This document shows positions 47,625-59,405 of a DNA stretch of 64,000 bases, piece by piece. This stretch comes from Serilophus lunatus (lineage: Eukaryota; Chordata; Aves; Passeriformes; Eurylaimidae): positions 68,734 through 132,733 of the forward strand of contig VXBA01001344.1 of NCBI GenBank assembly GCA_013399895.1. Direction: 5' to 3'. The notes under the pieces were generated by a model that made no database searches, was not told the DNA's origin, and was given only the letters and a program-made list of their open reading frames with translations. Each line of letters starts with the position of its first letter. Within the stretch, counting starts at the first letter, position 1. A program made the position numbers and the translations under genes.

Positions 47625-48130
47625 AGCATTCAGCTCTGGGGGCCCCAGCAGAAGAGAGACATCCACCTGTTGAAGTGAGTTGAGAGGAGGCCACCAAGTC
47701 GATTAAGGGATGGAGCATCTCTCCTGTGAGGAGAGGCTGAGAGAGTTGGGATTGTTCAACCTGGAAAAGAGAAGCTTTGGGATGATCTAATTGTGGCCTT
47801 CCAGTGCCTGAATGGAGTCTATAAGAAAGATAGGAAGAGACTATTTACAAGGGCCTGTAGTGACAGGACAAGGGCATATGGCTTCCCACTGACAGAGGGC
47901 AGGTTTCGATTAGATGTTAGGAAGAAATTCCTTCCTGTGAGGGTGGTGAGGCCCTGGCACAGGTTACCCAGAGAAGCTGTGGCTGCCCCATCCCTGGAGG
48001 TGTCCAAGGCCAGGTTGGAAGGGGCTTGGAGCAGCCTGGTGTAGTCGAAGGCATCCTTGTCTGTGGCAGGGGGTTGGAACAAGATGATCTTTAAGATCTC
48101 TTCCAACTCAAACCATTCTACAGTTCTATG
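47625..48130 (+). mobile_element. CR1 LINE 3' end, ~506 bases
   Basis: The best preserved CR1 3' end in the window. It runs from 'cagctctgggggccccagca' near 47631 through 'gaggagaggctgagagagtt' near 47728, 'ccttccagtgcctgaatgg' near 47798, 'ttagatgttaggaagaaatt' near 47911, 'ccctggcacaggttaccc' near 47952 and 'ccatccctggaggtgtccaa' near 47988 to 'aaaccattctacagttctatg' at its tail. It is 5'-truncated with no intact ORF. The tail sequence sets its orientation. Confidence 0.96.
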
Positions 48131-48985
48131 AATATGTCCTTTGTTTAAATATAATACATCAAGACATTGTTATACTGGAGTATCCTGCTTTTTAAAAATT
48201 TAAATAAAGGAATAAAGTGTAATCTAGAGCCATTTCAATCTCAAAGGCAGACAGATATCTGTTTTATTTGATTAAATTAATGCATATTTAGACAGTTCCT
48301 TAATAAATAGACAAGAGACACTCTATCTATTAAAACCTTGCATGAAGGTGAAGCATCTTTTGGTGTCTCTGCAGAAGGCTGCATGCTTTGCTGAGACAGG
48401 GACTGGCTGTATTTTGTGTTTTATGCACACCTAGAAAGTCTAGAGTATAAAATCCAGCAGATGCACTGCCTGGTGTGTGATGCCAGTGCACACACAGCAC
48501 TGTAAATCAGTGCAGCTGTGGGTCACTGTGGGATGATTTGATGATGAGAGCCTTGCATAGGAAATGAGAGAAAATAGTCAGGCACTCAGTGCTGGCTGCT
48601 CCCTTCAGCCCTGCTCTGACCACAGGTCAGTGCCAGCAGCTGAGGTACTGATTGGGAGCTCTGATCCACCACCAGCTCTCTGGTGTTGTCCAGACATTCT
48701 GGGCTGGTTTCTGCTTTATTCAGGTGGTGTGATGGGTACCAAGGTTAACTGGACATCTATGACCAATAGGATTCTTTGGCCTGAGCAGCCTCTGCCCAGC
48801 TGCAGGTCACTTTTCTTTGCACAGAATCAGGTCTTCAATTTTTGCATCCTGTGGACTATCATAATCTCTGATGTGTCTGTCAAGCACTTTTGAATTGATC
48901 ATTCACTAAAACACCATTTGTTGACAGGGGTTCTGGCAGTTTTCCAGCTCTGCATCCAGCTGATATACTCCCAAGAAACACAATG
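48131..48985. other. A+T-rich sequence between two CR1 copies
   Basis: No gene is recognised. It contains A+T-rich DNA at 48130-48330 and short domain-free frames. Confidence 0.45.
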
Positions 48986-49440
48986 AGTCTTTAGAGCACA
49001 TCCAGAGAAGGACACAGAGAGGGGAAGGGGCTGGAGCATGAGTCTGATGAGAAGCAGCTGAGGGAGCTGGGGGAGCTTTCCCTGAAGAAAAGGAGGTTCA
49101 AGGGGGAACCTTCTCACTCTCTATAACTTCCTGATAGAAGGGTGGATCCAGCTAGAGATCAGTATCTTCTCCCAGGTAACAAGTGGCAGGACCAGAAAAA
49201 ACAGCCTCAAGTTTTTTCCAGGGCAGTTTAGATTTGATTAGGATTGGATTAGGTAGAAAGTCTTCACTGAAAGGATGGGTAAGCCCTGGCACAGACTGCC
49301 CAGGGTAGTGATAGAGTCACCATCCCTGGAGGTGTCCAAAAGAAATGTAGATATGTCACTTGGTGTGATGGTGCTGGGTTGATGGTTGGGCTTGGTGATC
49401 TTAGAGGCTTTTCCAACTTTAATGACTGTATGATTCTGTG
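48986..49440 (+). mobile_element. CR1 LINE 3' end, different subfamily
   Basis: A plus-orientation CR1 whose 3' part differs from the copy at 47.6 kb. Here the end reads 'tggtgctgggttgatggttg', 'ggtgatcttagaggcttttcc' type sequence and 'atgattctgtg' at 49430-49440. Upstream segments are 'agagcacatccagagaagga' near 48993 and 'gagctggggga'. The different 3' end indicates a second CR1 subfamily in the same region. Confidence 0.94.
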
Positions 49441-50886
49441 CTATAGTTGGACATTTCTTGTTCTTCATGCTCAGAGATAGCTGTGCAGATCTTCGCTCTG
49501 TCCCCACAGGCCAGAGCTAACCTACTCCTTACTCCCCAACATTTCTACATGTCTCAAGCTTTCCCTTCTCATGGTTTCCCAGCTCAGATATTCAGTTTCC
49601 TGGCTCCAGGTGTGCCATGGGCTGCATGGAGCAGTTCAGATGAGTTGGAAAGTGTAGGGAAGTGCTGAGGGTGCTGAGCAGGCAAAAATTTTCATAAATC
49701 TATGAATGGCTTTTAAAGAAAAGCTATTTCACATGGTTTTCCACATAAGAACCAATGCAAAAGTATAGAACAGTCCATCTGAATCCTCCCAAATCCATAT
49801 GCCACTGAGTTCCAGTGAGAAAAAACCCAGAGTCTCTCAGCAACCTTCTCCCAGACATCTTTCCATGTTCACTTATTACTTCTATTTCCCTTTCTTCTGA
49901 ATATTCACTTTGTCTATGTGAGTGATGTCTGTGTCTTTGCTATAATTTCAAACAGTTTCTGATTCTCAGGACAGAATCTCAAAAGTGATGGGAAGTTTTG
50001 GCTCTCAGACCTGTGCTCTCTTCTCTACATGTTTAGCTTGTCTCAAATGAGCCCCAAATTTGATTGCAAACTCATACAACTCCTTTTGCTTGTTCCCACT
50101 CCCTCCCCTCCTGACCCCAGTGTCTCATCTCCTTGCCATCTCAGGTCCTTCCTTTGCACGAAAACACACTGGAGCAAAAAATTTCTTACTACATATTTAA
50201 ACACCACTTGGCCATGACCAATTCATGGCAGCACTGAGTTATAAACACTTTTTTAAATTCATTGAACAGTGAAGGCAGTGCCCACCAATCTGATAGCAGG
50301 TGTTTTATTTTCATGGATATAGGATAGTGTTTTAATAGGTTTTCCAGGCACCATGGTACAACAGCTCTCCTTTGAATGCAAGGATTGGGGAACTGACCTC
50401 TCCTCTGTGCTTCTGAACATTTCCCTCTCAGTTCCTGTGCTAGTAAGGCAGAAACGGAATATTTCACCATTATTAGAATATAGTTTAGTCCTCTTTGTAA
50501 CTTGGCAGAGCAGATTAGAGTTTCTTTTACATTAAATTAGAGGCTTTCTCTAAAGCATCCCTAAAAGAGCTCATTTCATTGGCATTCTGCTGATTTATTA
50601 TTTATAATTACTGTTTACAAAACAGCCTGTGAAGATGAGGAGGCCCAGGTCAGGTGACTGCATATTCCTACAGGCAGATCCAGCCCTCTGGATCAACCTG
50701 CAAGCCTGGGCTCTGCAAAAAAAATTAACTGCTGATTAGAAGTGATTTGCAATGAGAGTTTAAACATACTAATCTATCTCTGGTTGGAAGAGTGTTGTAA
50801 CTGATGTAGCTCATGGGGGGACTGATCTTAGATCGGGGTTTTGGTAAAATTTGCTGTGGGTTATCCACATTTGCTACTTTGTAAGG
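49441..50886. other. Unassigned A+T-rich sequence
   Basis: About 1.4 kb without a recognised gene or repeat. Frames are under 100 codons. Confidence 0.45.
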
Positions 50887-51108
50887 ATCATGGAATCATA
50901 GAATGATTTGGGTTGGAAGGGTCCTTAAAGATCATCTCGTTCCACCCCTCTGCCATGGGCAGGGACACCTTCCACTATCCCAGGTTGCTCCAAGCCCCTT
51001 CCAACCTGGCTTTGAACACCTCCAGGGATGGGACAGCCACAGCTTTTCTGGGCAACCTGTGCCAAGCCCTCACCACCCTCACAGGGAAGAATTTCTTTGT
51101 AATGATGT
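50887..51108 (-). mobile_element. CR1 LINE 3' end, inverted
   Basis: A well preserved minus-orientation copy. It begins with the inverted tail 'tcatggaatcatagaatg', followed by 'ggttggaagggtccttaaag', 'gccatgggcagggacacc' near 50954, 'tatcccaggttgctccaagc' near 50977 and 'tccagggatgggacagccac' near 51022. It ends in 'cctcaccaccctcacaggg' near 51069. It is the same subfamily as the plus copy at 47625-48130 in opposite orientation, so the two form an inverted pair about 2.8 kb apart. Confidence 0.96.
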
Positions 51109-52097
51109 TAGTGGGACAAGAATTGGTGCAGCCCCACACTATCCCTTCCTAATCTCTTCCTCTGAGCACCAACCAGTCCATTGACTGGTTGCAGCAGTCA
51201 TGTGTCACCAACTCTTGATCCCATCCAGAGTCTTGCGACATTTTAGCATCTTCAGCCTAAAGTGGAGGCACTGAGTCCTTTCTAGGCTTGAAAAGAACCT
51301 GGGGCAGCACTGCCCCTTCACTCTCCTCCTTTGTTGGAGGGGTCTCTGCAAGGCCCACTTTTTCAAAAATTTGCACATGTTGAGCCTGATTAACAAAAGA
51401 CTGATGTGATGAGCTGGACTAGATTCTTGTGGTCTGGGGAGTTGATTTACCTCCACAGCAGCAGAAGGGGAGATGCAAGTGCTGTTCAGGGTTGAACATC
51501 CCTTCCTCCAGCATCAGTCACAGAACCACCACTTACAGCAGTGGTTACTGAGCCTACAGGTATTGGAGAAATGGATGAGGATCACTGACTGGTGCCAAGG
51601 CCAGCCAAAGGAGGAGATGGATTGCTCTGCTGCTGGAGCTCTGCTGCAGCGACACAGCCTGCAAGCTCCAGGCAGCACTGCCAATAGTGTTTGGCTGATG
51701 TTGCAGGTGTTTTTGTCTAAAGGAATCAGGTTGGATTTGGCTCCTTTTTTTAGGAGCAATTTTCTTTTCTGTTTGTTCTGTGCCTCTGATAATTTCTGTT
51801 TCAGAGAGACACTCAAAAAGTTGTACCCAGATAGCTTCCCTTAAACTACAGGAGGAAAACACCCTTCCCATCCCTGCTTAGCAAGGCAGAAATCTGACAG
51901 AGAGGAGACATAGATCACTCCTAGCCCTAGGTTTCCAATATGCATCCTGGAGGTAGAAGGTCCCTTCAGGAGAACTACACTGTCTCTGCAGGTCTCAGAA
52001 AGCCACATCAGCTGCTATGTGGAGGTAAAGCGGAAGATGTGGCTGCTGCTAAACAGTGAATCTCTGAAACAAGAGTGAGAAAATGCCTCCTTTTTTG
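51109..52097. other. Unassigned sequence
   Basis: No gene or further CR1 is recognised with confidence. Frames around 51473-51871 overlap on both strands. Confidence 0.4.
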
Positions 52098-52154
52098 GGG
52101 TTGGTTTTTTTTTGTTGGTTTGTTGGTTTTTTTGTTTGGTTTTTTTTTTTTTTC
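52098..52154. repeat. T-rich (TTTG)n simple repeat
   Basis: Runs of T separated by GG or G ('ggtttttttt', 'gtttggtttttttttt') form a 57-base low-complexity tract. It could be an A-rich retroposon tail read on the minus strand, but no element is recognised. Confidence 0.8.
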
Positions 52155-52284
52155 TTAGAGAACATAGTTTTCCAATAAAGAATGAATTATTACCAAAGAG
52201 ACTGGATCAACACTGCTTTAGCACAATATTCTCCTCTCCATCATTTTCCCCCAGAGGTAGCGCTAATATAAACCTTCAGACTGT

Positions 52285-52474
52285 ATCCAGATCTGGAGTT
52301 CTCAGCACAAGGAGGACACAGAACAGTCCAGAGGAGGCCACAGAGATGCTTGGAGAGCTGGAACTCCTCTGCTCTGGAGACAGGCTGGGAGAGCTGGAGG
52401 TGTTCAGCCTGGAGAAGAGAAGGCTCCAGGGAGACCTTAAGAGCCCCTTCCAGTGCTCTAAGGATCAGAGGACA
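52285..52474 (+). mobile_element. CR1 LINE internal fragment
   Basis: A plus-orientation CR1 piece. It has 'tatccagatctggagttctc', 'cagtccagaggaggccacag' near 52325, 'gagacaggctgggagagctg' near 52377, 'gttcagcctggagaagagaa' near 52401 and 'ctccagggagacctt' near 52423. It stops before the 3' end, so it is truncated on both sides. The frame at 52112-52582 crossing it is coincidental. Confidence 0.88.
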
Positions 52475-55400
52475 CACCATCTGTACCTCTTTTTCCTGTG
52501 CACTCTTGGGGCAACTTGTCAATTGACTCCACGCAGCCGTGTCCTCTGGAGCTGTCAATGGATGGAGTCTCATCTCATTTAATCAACCTGTCTATTGAAA
52601 TCCCAGGTGGTTCCTGAAAGAGCAGCTAAATCCAGTACCTTTCCTTGAGATGTGCTGTCTGATTTCATCTTGCTGGATGGATCTGCTCTGCTCCATCTGG
52701 GACCACAAGTCTCCGTCTCTGTTGGACTAGAAGACATACTGCCTTCAAATACATCTCCAGAACTGGTTGAAATTCCAGGAACAGCACATCCCTACTGCTC
52801 TCTTCTGAAATGAAGGTTTTAACATGTTCAGTGGCATGCAACTGAGACATAAACCACTTGGGTGGGAACTCAAAGGCAGCACTTTCCACACAGGTACCTA
52901 TGGCTCCATGAGCTTCAGACAGAACAGGGACTCAGGGCTTCGTGTGTCAGATATGTTCACATTCCCAAGCCTCCACTGAGAGTCTCCATTTGATTTTCAC
53001 ATGGCCCTTGGGAAGACACTGTGTTCTCCCATTCCTGCCTTTCAGATGTGCCCGATCACACTTGGGTCAGTTTTCTCAGCAGCTGGGATGTGGATGGTGC
53101 TGCTGTGTCTCTGTGACACAGCACATGGGATACCACTTGCTATGGCAGTGCTGGCACTTCCCATGGTGGGAAGGATTCGTGTCTCCTAAGGACAGGAAGA
53201 GGCGCTAGCAGCTGAGGATGCGCAGTCCAGCAGGTTGCCTCCTCTTTATGCGTCACAAATTGTGAGCAGATCCATGCCTTTTTGCCTTGATCTTTTCAAA
53301 GTTTTTCATCCATCTCTTTGTATTTCCTCATGTGCTGAGTCTCCTGTTAGCTGGCTCGTGTGGGGGTTGTAGGGTAAAGGCAGCACCACCACTCATATCT
53401 TCTTTATCTGCGTCTAAAAAATTCTCCCAAGGTCACATCTACTTTGTCTTGGCCATGCTGTGCCAAGAAGAAGTGTGCCTCTATGCCTCAACCTCATAAT
53501 TTCTGAGCTACTCAAGAACATTAACTATAACATCAATACATGGGTGAGGCAGCCCTGTTCTTTCCAAAGATGTTCTCTCTTTCGAGAGGTGGTACGTTTT
53601 TACAGTAGGGAAATCTCAAACTGCACAAACACACAAAATGTTCTTTTGTGTCTCTTTTATTTGTTGCTGCTGCTGTTGTTTTTCCAAGCCTCAAGGATGA
53701 GTGGTGCATGAGAATGGCAAGAAAAGACAATGTTGCATGGTAATAACTGGATTAAGAGATTCAGTAACAAACTCTCACCTATGCTGTTTATAACGCAGAT
53801 TAACTATCTAATCCATCTGTGTCTCCAGCTTCAGCTCTCTATTCCCCTTGTCTCACTGTCCTCTGACATCCTTCCACATCCCCTCCAGTCCCTTTAGCTC
53901 AGTGTGTGCCTCATAGCTAAATACCTCCTGTGCCCTCTTCCTGGGGATGAGACTTTGCCCACATCCCACTGGTGGTTCTGCTCAGTTACTCCATGGTAAC
54001 TCTCTGAAGTGAGGACTGTGTGCTGCGAGGTGCCTGACCAATGAGCCCTACAATTGCTTGGTCTCTGGGAACCGCTATAATGACCATGGTGGCGGGGATG
54101 ATTAATCAGGAAATGGTAAAGAAAATGCTTATAATGAAGCACTTGAATTTCTGACTTTACTGGGGGGTGCAAACTCACAAACAAGGTCACAGAAAAGAAA
54201 TCCATTGAGGATGACTAAATACAAGGACTTGAACTGCGGGTCAGAAACTCTCTAAATCGCAAACTATTGCAGCCTGGAAGGATATTATGGGGAAGTGTTT
54301 GACTGTGAGGGCAGTCTGCTGAGCCCAGATGGACCTTTGTACCCTGTGTCATGCCACAGCCATGACTTGATTTGCCAAATTTTGATGATGGAGACAGACA
54401 GTGAAGGGCCCTGCTCATATCCCATGAGATGAGGTGTGAAGTATCATCCTTGGTGTGCGTGTCACACACCCTTTCTCTCCACCTGCACTGGTCATGCCAC
54501 ACTCCCAGGTGAGATACACGCATTCCCTTGGAGCAGATGGCAAAAACATCTCCAAACCTGGACTCCCACAGTGCAAAGGCAGGGCCCAGCAACATCCTCT
54601 GCCTTCAGTGGAGAGTCTTTTCCAGTATTTAAAACTCCTCTGCCAGCTTGGTGTGGGACTGAACAGGACACGTCGAGTGCTAGACTCAGCCTGCAAGTAC
54701 AAAGTGGGGTGAAGTTTGCCAAGAAAGTCACAGGGACAGGGAAGGTCCTGCTCGCTGCAGACAGAGCACATTTCATATCCCCTTCACACTGGAATTTCAT
54801 CACCTACATTCTCAGCAATGAAAAGTGTTTTGTCTGTTAAGGACTAGAATCCACAGAGATTATATGAATGTATGTTTCTTAAAAAAACTCAAATATATTC
54901 CTAAGATGCAAAGAGTGGGTTTTAAAGGGGCATCTGCCACCAAGGGCTGAGGGTGGTTAGTACAGCCCATACCAGCCACTGGCTGAGAGGAAGAAGCAGC
55001 CTTGCTGATAAGCTCATTTGATACAGCTGTTGCTGGGCACTGCGGATGCAGGCTAAGTCCAGCCTTTAATATCCATCCCAGTCTCACAGGCAGCGCTCTC
55101 AGGCAGTGCTGCTGGGATTATTGTAACCCTCTCCAGCTCTCAGGCAACTTTCAGTGGGTGTTGACAAGTCTTCATGGTGTGGTCTTACATGTCAGAGCTG
55201 TCAGTGACCTGGCCATAGATCACCAGCTGACTTCCAAGCAAATTTCACACACTAATCCAAGTTGGCACCAAGATTTCACAGGCAGTGTGGACCCTTCTTG
55301 CAACTCCACGGAGTTTTGGTGTCCTGTGTTGTTGCACAAATTATCAAATCCCATGAAATCCAACTGGTCACTTGACCACAGGAGATGTTTCTTGTTGGAA

Positions 55401-56810
55401 GCTGCTGAGTTTGCCCCATGAGTTTCCACACTGGAGCTGGATGATAACAGCCTTCATGTGCAGGAGCTTCTCTGCCCATGAGAAACAGTGAATGGGAGAG
55501 AGTTATTCAAGGAAAGAAATCCAAATAGTGTGGGTGTGTGGTCTCATCTCTCTGCTAGAAAGGACAGAGGATTGCTATGTCCCCTGATCCTCACACTAGA
55601 GAGGACTGGATTCCTGGGGAATAACACTGGGCTCGGGTGCTGCTGATTGCCAGGCTACACTAACCTAACTAAACAGCTGATGTCTTACCAGCTCTCATGG
55701 CATCCTGTCAATTGAGGAATTGGGAAGGGAGGATCTGGGCTCAGGGTGTTTTTAGGACATGCAAGACATGTGCCATTTGAAATGTGGCTCATCTCACTTC
55801 TGAGCCTGAGCAAAGATAAGTCTGGGATTTGGACTGGGTTGGATCCCAGAGCCCATGATTTGAAACTCGGTGCTCACAGCTCCCTTTATGTGTTGCACTG
55901 GAGGGAGAATGATTTGTTAGGGTTATACACCTCAATGGCCATCCCTGGGATTATAGAGGTGGCCTGAAATCAAGGAAGGGAGTTCCTAGTGACTTCTGCA
56001 TTTAACTCCATGTTAGAGCACAACTTTCCAGTCTATCCTGAGGCAGGGTTGAAAGATCCTGAAGAAAAAATAGTGTCCTTTATGGTTCTGCATGACTTGT
56101 CTTCAGCAGGAATATTTAAACGTCTGGTGTTGCACATGGACACCAGGCTGTGTCTGGAGGAGCATGGGGGCATTTCCCAGCCCTTCTGTCATGGTCCATG
56201 CATGATCAGCACTTTCCTCCACTGCTGACCTGGAGGAGGCAGAACCTCGAGGCTCCTCTAAACGCGGTGCTGCTCCAGAAGACGTTAAACCGTTATCTCT
56301 GTGTCTCACTCCATCAACATTTTTTCAGTGTGTATTAAAAATCCTACTATCGTTTTTTAGCACAAAAGGGGAAAGAAGAGAACCTTCTATGTTCAGGACA
56401 TTTGGGACATCACTAGAATTTCATCCATCTGTGATTGGCCCTCAGACCGTCATACTCAATTTATTTCTCAGCCAAAGTTTTTCAGCCATCTGCTCAAGTG
56501 GAACAGCTTCCAGCATTTATTCCCAATAGTGCTCCTCTGAGGGAGCACATGGATTTTCTCCAGTACGACAGCATCACTATTTTCCAAAAAAACCCTCAGC
56601 CCAACCCCACAGTGACTGGCGGAGAGCCCTCCCTGCTCTGCACCCCGACCTTGAATTTTAAGCAATTGATCAAGAAAACACAGAACAGTTTCTCTTCCAC
56701 TTAGGACCACCGTGACTGATGTTTTTTAAAGGGCTCCTCTGCAGAGATGTTAATGAGGTCGCCTTGGATACTCAGCTTAAAACGGTGTCGCTTCAGCTTC
56801 TTTTATGTCA
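52475..56810. other. Unassigned non-coding DNA
   Basis: More than 4 kb without a recognised gene, RNA or repeat. Frames up to 139 codons (for example 55002-55421 plus) have no domain and overlap opposite-strand frames. Old, unrecognisable transposon remnants cannot be excluded. Confidence 0.4.
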
Positions 56811-56845
56811 GCAATCAACAACAACAACAAAAAATACAAAACAAC
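56811..56845. repeat. (CAA)n simple repeat
   Basis: Four to five CAA units followed by A-rich sequence. Confidence 0.8.
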
Positions 56846-57794
56846 CCATCAGCGGGTCTGCTTGAGGAGGGGTGGGGGACTCCTGGCAGGTGACTGGAGC
56901 AGATAGTGATTCACAGTCCACCTGCTGCCAGCAGTTCAGTGTCGAGCCTCTCTGATTATCTAGTGGAGCATCAACACAATGATCTCCATAATTATTATCT
57001 CCTTAAATTGAAAAAAAAAAAAGACAGATTAAAAAAATCCTGATTTTTCCAGCCATCTGATTGGAAGTGCCCCAGGGAAAGGATTTCAAATTGGGAGCCA
57101 TAAGAGATTCAGGGACAGCAAGGGATATAAAAGCAGTTTCCCTGTGTGAACAGAGGGGAGGTTCTGTGTCCTTAGGGAATTGTTTGCAGGGCTCAGAGAC
57201 CCACTTGCATTACTCCTGCTTAATGAGTTACCATCCATCAGCTGAGCTGTGAGAGTGGACTATGTCCAGGTTTAAAAAGCAGGTAAAAATACCTGAAGCA
57301 GGAACACAAGGCAAGTGCATTCAGTACTTCCATGATCTACCTAACACAGTGCTCACCATATCTCCAAACAAGTTGCTTGGCTTCTCTGAACCTCACTCAT
57401 GCCCTCTGTGAGCAAAAGTGGATTCAGTGACACATCTCACAGGCTTCAATGGAGCTCTGAGGGCAAACATGGCACCACTGATCGAAAGGTATGAACAAGT
57501 TCAAAGGAGTAGCCTTTGCAACACCTTTACATATGAATAGAGATCATACCAACTCCTTGATTAGCAGCTAGATTAATCAACATAGAAAAGTTGTAATTAT
57601 TACTTTATTACAATCTTCCAATTACACTTATCTAGATTATATGGATATAGAGGGCCTACTTTTCCATCCTTTACCAGCAGTGCCCAAACAGGATGATGGA
57701 GAACATCCTCAAACCCTGAAGTAGATTGGGAGCATCCCTTTCCTGTGAGGGCCTGTGGGTGAGCCTGGCACTGTATCAGGGTCTCAAAGCCCAG
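56846..57794. other. Unassigned A+T-rich sequence
   Basis: Contains a run of twelve A at 57011-57022 preceded by complex A+T-rich DNA ('ctccataattattatctcc' near 56980). No gene is recognised. Confidence 0.4.
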
Positions 57795-59055
57795 ACTTAG
57801 AACAACTCAGGTTGGCAGGGACATCAGGGGGTCTCTAGCTCAAGTCCTGCTCTGCACCTCCAAGAGTCCTTCTGTCTTTTCTACCCCTTCCTTCAGGGAG
57901 TTGCAGAAAGCTATTCGATTTTCCTCCTGCTCTCATCCATGATAAACAAATCCAGCTGTGTTTGGCTCTCCTTGTACCTCAGCCATACTGGTGGCCTCTG
58001 CTGGACCTGCTGCAATCTGTCAATGTTAGTTTAGTCCTAGGAAGCCCCAAACTGGACACAGTGTTTCCACGACCACCTCAGAAGGGCCAAATTAAGGGGA
58101 ATTATCAGTTCTCTTGATGTACTGCCCCCCTTGCTAACACAGCTGAGGGTGTAAGTTGTCTTTGCTGTATTGACTCCTGTTCAGCTCCTTACTCTCCAGG
58201 AAACCCAGCTCCCTTTCAGCAAAGCTACTTCCCAGCCAGCTGCCCCCTAGCCCATCCTGTTCCCTCGTGAGGTTATTTCATTATGACTGTGCACTTGTCT
58301 GCCCATTTTTGCATCCCTCTGAACAGCAGCTGCAGCCTCTTGGGTGTTGAGTGCTTCCCTCCCCACTGCTTCCTTTGGTGCCATCTGAAAACTTCCTGAG
58401 AGTGCACTTTGCCCAATCATCCAGGCCATCAGTGAAGCTGTACCAGGACTGGCCTCAGTGCCAGTCCCTCCAGGATCTCACCAGCAACGAGTTGCCAAGT
58501 GGGCTCTGTACTGCTGATGGGCACCCTGTGAACGCAACAGTCCAAACTATTTTCCAGGTTTCTTCTTTCTTGTTTTATCAGACCCATATCTCTCCAGTCT
58601 GCCTATAAGAAGAGTATGCACTGAAGGCTTTACTACAGGCAAGGAAGAACACTTCCACTGTTCCCTTATCCACCCTGCATCCTCACAGACAGTTTTCCTG
58701 CCAGGTGCTCAGGTCAGTCAGTTCATGTGCCCTTTATAAATCCCAGCTGGCCGTTCCCTTCTCATCCTTCAGGTGCTTGGCAGTCATCGCTGGGAGGATT
58801 TGCTCCATCACCTTTCCAGGAACAGAGGTGACATTGGGCAGGCTGTAGTTCACTTGCTCAATCTGGATGTGAGGTTTGCTTTCTCCCATTCCCCAGGAAC
58901 TTCCTGATTGCTACAGCCTACTAAAGAGATCAGAGAAGAGCCTTGTCAGGGCATCATCCACCTCCCTCAGCATCCTTGAGTGCATCCCACCCACTCCTAT
59001 GGGCTTGTGTAGGTTCAGATGGCTCAGGTGTGTCTTAAGTCAATCTTCCTTTAGC
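57795..59055 (-). mobile_element. Old CR1 LINE with reverse-transcriptase ORF remnants, ~1.26 kb
   Basis: The longest transposon copy in the window, in minus orientation. From its left (3') edge 'caactcaggttggcagggac' it shows CR1 3' region ('ctggacctgctgcaatctg' near 57999, 'agccccaaactggacacagtg' near 58044). It continues through the C-terminal part of the ORF2 polyprotein: 'tggtgccatctgaaaacttcc' near 58377, 'gcccaatcatccaggccatca' near 58409, 'aggatttgctccatcacc' near 58795, and 'gagtgcatcccacccactcc' near 58978. Many stops and indels break the frame, and only 60-codon pieces remain. Divergence is greater than in the other copies, so it is probably the oldest insertion here. Non-functional. 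Confidence 0.88.
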
Positions 59056-59167
59056 ATGGTTGGATGTTCAGCTGGGTTCGAACCCATCCATCCCTGATAT
59101 ACATTCTTCTACTTCAATCAACAGTTCTTCCATTACACTGCCATTATTTATGTAAAAGATTCAGAGA

Positions 59168-59405
59168 TTCACAGAATCATTCAGGTTGGAAAAGGCCTCC
59201 AAGATTATTGAGTCCAACCTGTGACCGATCACCACCTTGTCATCCAGTCCAGAGCACTAAGTGCCACATCCAGTTGTATCCTGAACACCTCCAAGGATTG
59301 TGACTCCCACCTCCCTGGGCAGCCCATTCCAATGCTTGACCAGTCTTTCTGTGAAGAAATTCTTCCTGATGTCCAACCTGAATCTCCCCTGGCACAGCTT
59401 GAGGC
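59168..59405 (-). mobile_element. CR1 LINE 3'-end fragment
   Basis: A minus-orientation copy with a clear inverted tail 'cacagaatcattcaggttgg', 'ggcctccaagattattgagt' near 59195, 'gagcactaagtgccacatcc' near 59251, 'cctccaaggattgtgactcc' near 59287, and 'cttcctgatgtccaacctga' near 59364. It lies about 110 bases from the 5' side of the older copy at 57.8-59.05 kb in the same orientation, and is a separate, better preserved insertion of another subfamily. Confidence 0.93.

Noticed and set aside
36370..56700. Endogenous retrovirus or LTR pairs
   Set aside because: No paired LTRs, primer-binding site, polypurine tract or gag/pol motifs could be recognised. Only CR1-type elements are clear.
59016..59090. 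tRNA-like A-box and B-box (GGTTCGAACCC near 59076)
   Set aside because: The A-box-like part is ordinary CR1 sequence and no cloverleaf arms can be drawn, so it is not a tRNA or tRNA-derived SINE.
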